Of a stretch of DNA of 64,000 nt, positions 62,111 to 64,000 are shown piece by piece. The notes under the pieces were generated by a model that saw only the letters and a program-made list of their open reading frames with translations, made no database searches and was not told the origin of the DNA. Origin of the DNA: an uncultured Bacteroides sp. (GTDB taxonomy: Bacteria > Bacteroidota > Bacteroidia > Bacteroidales > Bacteroidaceae); assembly GCF_963676325.1 (NCBI RefSeq), contig NZ_OY781099.1, positions 682,001 through 746,000 of the forward strand, written 5' to 3'. Numbering within the stretch: position 1 is the stretch's first letter; every line of letters begins with the position of its first letter. The position numbers were made by a program, and so were the translations under genes.

Positions 62111-63004
62111 TTAAATCCATTCCTCACTCAATACTTCTCCCTGAACAGAAAGAATAATTGCTTTAATAGGAATGTTTCGGGAAGCTTTTTCTCTAGCTAG
62201 TTTTGCCATCTGAAGCAGACCACCGCAGCAGGGAACCTCCATAATCAGTACGGTAAGCGTGTTTATTACGGAATTGTCAATCATAGACCGTAGCTTCTCA
62301 ATGTATGATTCCGTGTTGCTGTCCAGTTTCGGGCAAGCAATAGCCAGAATCTTCCCTTTCAGAAAGCGACTGTGGAAATTACCTGCGGTGAAAGAAGTAC
62401 AGTCGGCCGCCAGTAATACATCTGCTCCCTGAAAATATCCAGCCTGCGGATTAAGCAGGTGGAGCTGTACTGGCCATTGACGAAGTTCGGAAACCTGAGG
62501 CGCAGCAGAAAATCCCTGAGCGGAAAATGAAGCACCACCTTGAGCAAATCCTGCATTTGCCGCTACTTGTCCGGCCGGTTTCAATGTACGGGCCATGGAG
62601 CCAGGGCATCCGCTGTGTGCTCCGCCCGCATTTTGCTGACCATGAATCTGAGAAAGATCCACCTTTATATTGTTTCTTCTGAGATAATCTACGCCCTGCA
62701 TCAGTAAATCCTTCTCGCCGTGTTCCTTTAAATGCTTTAAGTGAGCAAGAATAATCGTTTCACCTTTCGGAGAAATACGCTCCATAACAGCTTCTTCGCT
62801 GTAAGGTTCCGCTTCACGTTCTTCCAATTCAATTGCACCTTCGGGACATTCGCCAATGCAAGCGCCTAAACCGTCGCAATAAAGCTCGCTCACCATTACC
62901 GCTTTACCATTAATAAGCTGTAAAGCCCCTTCATGACAACCTTTTACACACAATCCGCATCCGTTACACAATGCTTCGTCTATTTTAATCACAGTTCGTT
63001 TCAT
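62111..63004 (-). CDS. 4Fe-4S dicluster ferredoxin-type protein
   Basis: This 297-residue protein has two N-terminal [4Fe-4S] motifs, CNGCGLCVKGC and CDGLGACIGEC (about residues 11-60), each followed by a Pro or His variant of the usual CP end. A linker with HSGCPGS (about 130) and a C-terminal domain with LLAADCTSF, IACPKLD and VPCCGGL follow, whose extra cysteines may hold another cluster. An electron-transfer or regulatory role in anaerobic metabolism is likely; partners are unknown. ATG 63004 (MKRTVIKIDE) is preferred over an upstream TTG. TACCTTTG at 63038-63031 (minus strand) is a likely -7 box. Confidence 0.85.
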   Translation of the reverse strand: MKRTVIKIDEALCNGCGLCVKGCHEGALQLINGKAVMVSELYCDGLGACIGECPEGAIELEEREAEPYSEEAVMERISPKGETIILAHLKHLKEHGEKDLLMQGVDYLRRNNIKVDLSQIHGQQNAGGAHSGCPGSMARTLKPAGQVAANAGFAQGGASFSAQGFSAAPQVSELRQWPVQLHLLNPQAGYFQGADVLLAADCTSFTAGNFHSRFLKGKILAIACPKLDSNTESYIEKLRSMIDNSVINTLTVLIMEVPCCGGLLQMAKLAREKASRNIPIKAIILSVQGEVLSEEWI

Positions 63005-63151
63005 TCTCTTCAATATTTAGGATGATGCTGCAAAGGTATGGTAATTCTTGGTTCCCGACTTGTAACAATGGTTACAATGAACTACTTTTTTATATATCCA
63101 GCCTGTTTTTTATCTAAAAGCCAGAAACGAGGATATACAACGTGTCTTTTA

Positions 63152-63787
63152 TTACCGGATAAAATTAGTATAAACCTTATTTACGGGAGCTGGAGCAGGA
63201 ATGCTGTCTTTAGTTTGCTCACGCATTTTAAGTATCCATGCCATGTTTCTTCCCAGAACTTCCATAATCTGTACGCCTTCGCCATCCTGTAAAGCCTCTC
63301 CCTTAGACAGTCCGTGAGTAATGTTCCAATAGTTTGATGTGGCAAGAATCATTTCCGAATAATTCAGATAATGGTTCAGACTATCGAATGTGGAAGAACC
63401 TCCGGTACGGCGTACAGCAACTACTGCAGCACCAACTTTCTGACGAAATAAATTGTCATTACTTCCCGACACAAAGAAAGCTCTATCCAGAAACGATTTC
63501 ATAGTTCCAGGAATACCTGCATAATAAACAGGTGAACCAAGTATAATTCCATCGGCATCCTTCATCTTCTGAACCCATTCATTCAAAGGATCAGTTGTAA
63601 TAACGCACTTCTCATCCTTGTTTCTTGAACATCCTCCGCAGGCCATGCATCCTCTCACAGCTTTATTGCCGATGTGGATAATCTCGAACTCAATACCGTT
63701 TTCCATTAATTGCTTGCCAACACCCATCAATGCATGATAAGTATTACCCTCTTTACGAGGACTTCCGTTAATTGCTACAACTTTCAT
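63152..63787 (-). CDS. Flavodoxin-fold NAD(P)H oxidoreductase with ISF-type Cys motif
   Basis: This 211-residue FMN reductase-like protein has an FMN loop VVAINGSPRKEGNTYHALMG and GIILGSPVYYAGIPGTMKSFLDRAF. Between them, GCMACGGCSRNKDEKC (Cys-x2-Cys-x2-Cys-x7-Cys) is the compact motif of iron-sulfur flavoproteins, so a [4Fe-4S] cluster beside FMN is likely. ATG 63787, preceded by AAAAGGAG, is the natural start; the open frame to 63922 would overlap the divergent regulator gene. It is divergent from an HxlR-type regulator that probably controls it. Confidence 0.9.
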   Translation of the reverse strand: MKVVAINGSPRKEGNTYHALMGVGKQLMENGIEFEIIHIGNKAVRGCMACGGCSRNKDEKCVITTDPLNEWVQKMKDADGIILGSPVYYAGIPGTMKSFLDRAFFVSGSNDNLFRQKVGAAVVAVRRTGGSSTFDSLNHYLNYSEMILATSNYWNITHGLSKGEALQDGEGVQIMEVLGRNMAWILKMREQTKDSIPAPAPVNKVYTNFIR

Positions 63788-63847
63788 TTCTTTTCTCCTT
63801 TTAATTTTGTTTCTTTGTCGCTGCAAATTACGGATATTAATGCCAAT

Positions 63848-63875
63848 TGTACAAGTACATACTAAAAAGTAGTAT
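63848..63875. promoter_or_regulatory. Candidate operator in the flavoprotein/HxlR intergenic region
   Basis: Two adjacent inverted repeats, TGTAC-AA-GTACA (63848-63859) and ATACT-N7-AGTAT (63859-63875), lie midway between the divergent starts at 63787 and 63897. HxlR-family regulators commonly bind such palindromes in shared promoters. Confidence 0.5.
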
Positions 63876-63896
63876 AGTAACCAAAAGGAGTGAATT

Positions 63897-64000
63897 ATGA
63901 TAAATGATGGGTGTATAGACAAATATATTTTTAAGGGGAAGGACTATTTTTGTTCTTTAGAGTTAGTAATGGATATGATTGGTGGCAAATGGAAGCCGAT
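63897..64000 (+). CDS. HxlR family transcriptional regulator, 5' part (cut by window end)
   Basis: Only the first ~34 residues are present: MINDGCIDKYIFKGKDYF, then CSLELVMDMIGGKWKP. The Cys followed by IGGKW is the diagnostic start of the HxlR winged-helix family, whose members often sense aldehydes or redox changes through that Cys. AAGGAG precedes the ATG by 5 bases. It is divergent from the flavodoxin-fold reductase. Confidence 0.85.
   Translation, partial: MINDGCIDKYIFKGKDYFCSLELVMDMIGGKWKP

Noticed and set aside
63788..63922. N-terminal extension of the flavodoxin-fold protein
   Set aside because: The extension overlaps the divergent HxlR start and the operator-like repeats, while the ATG at 63787 has a good ribosome site and the FMN loop follows at once.
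1..64000. tRNA, rRNA and insertion-sequence genes
   Set aside because: Gaps were read on both strands; no cloverleaf-like segment, rRNA motif or transposase coding was recognised.

Overview
The window reads as a chromosomal stretch of a Bacteroides-type bacterium (order Bacteroidales). The gene families are typical of that group: an extracytoplasmic sigma factor beside a DUF6249 protein, a one-protein hybrid two-component regulator, DUF4924, DUF5020 and DUF5723 proteins, a single-chain pyruvate:ferredoxin oxidoreductase, and secreted enzymes with Bacteroidetes-style C-terminal tails. Several starts are preceded by the Bacteroides promoter pattern TTTG-N19-TAnnTTTG. The DNA is AT-rich and intergenic regions are short and AT-rich. 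I see no rRNA, tRNA, CRISPR array, transposase or integrase.

Layout. 1-5.3 kb: the 3' end of groL, a divergent ECF sigma module whose two promoters share one motif, and a secreted subtilase behind a lipoprotein that looks like a free-standing copy of its propeptide. 5.4-13.2 kb: GH3 glycosidase, a TIGR02757 protein, pdxH, threonine aldolase and a PAS/GAF histidine kinase. 13.3-16.9 kb: acyl-CoA dehydrogenase with both ETF subunits. 17.2-22.3 kb: an accessory patch with a membrane-anchored TPR regulator, two small exported proteins, a broken alcohol dehydrogenase, two probable immunity-type genes and a lipoprotein with a doubled signal peptide. 22.5-26.9 kb: secreted C1 peptidase, cation/proton antiporter, patatin.

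26.9-30.5 kb is the most unusual part. A gene-free region of about 1.1 kb carries a mirror-symmetric array of ATCTGCTAC words around a dense central palindrome. It is followed by a two-gene operon encoding an ABC/AAA-type ATPase and a TOPRIM-like protein with a Cys-rich insertion and a fused GNAT acetyltransferase. This resembles the ATPase plus TOPRIM architecture of phage-defence systems such as OLD/Gabija, PARIS and RloAB, with an effector fusion I do not recognise.

30.5-48.1 kb: nifJ, an AAA/DUF4143 ATPase, an ATP-grasp-like protein, uvrA between two GHL10-type glycosidase paralogues, a small outer-membrane protein, and a hybrid two-component system with no polysaccharide-utilisation genes beside it. 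48.4-61.6 kb: purL, a lipoprotein/DUF5723 pair, a tight operon LysE-DUF4924-rfbD-prfC, and a purine-type permease with a DUF5020 outer-membrane channel. 62.1-64 kb: a ferredoxin-type protein and an iron-sulfur flavoprotein-like reductase divergent from an HxlR regulator cut by the window end.

A recurring theme is gene-free spots (about 7.96-8.04, 26.9-27.7, 35.47-35.51 and 61.97-62.05 kb) built from short words repeated in direct and inverted orientation. The words are largely specific to each spot, although TTGTAC recurs in three of them.
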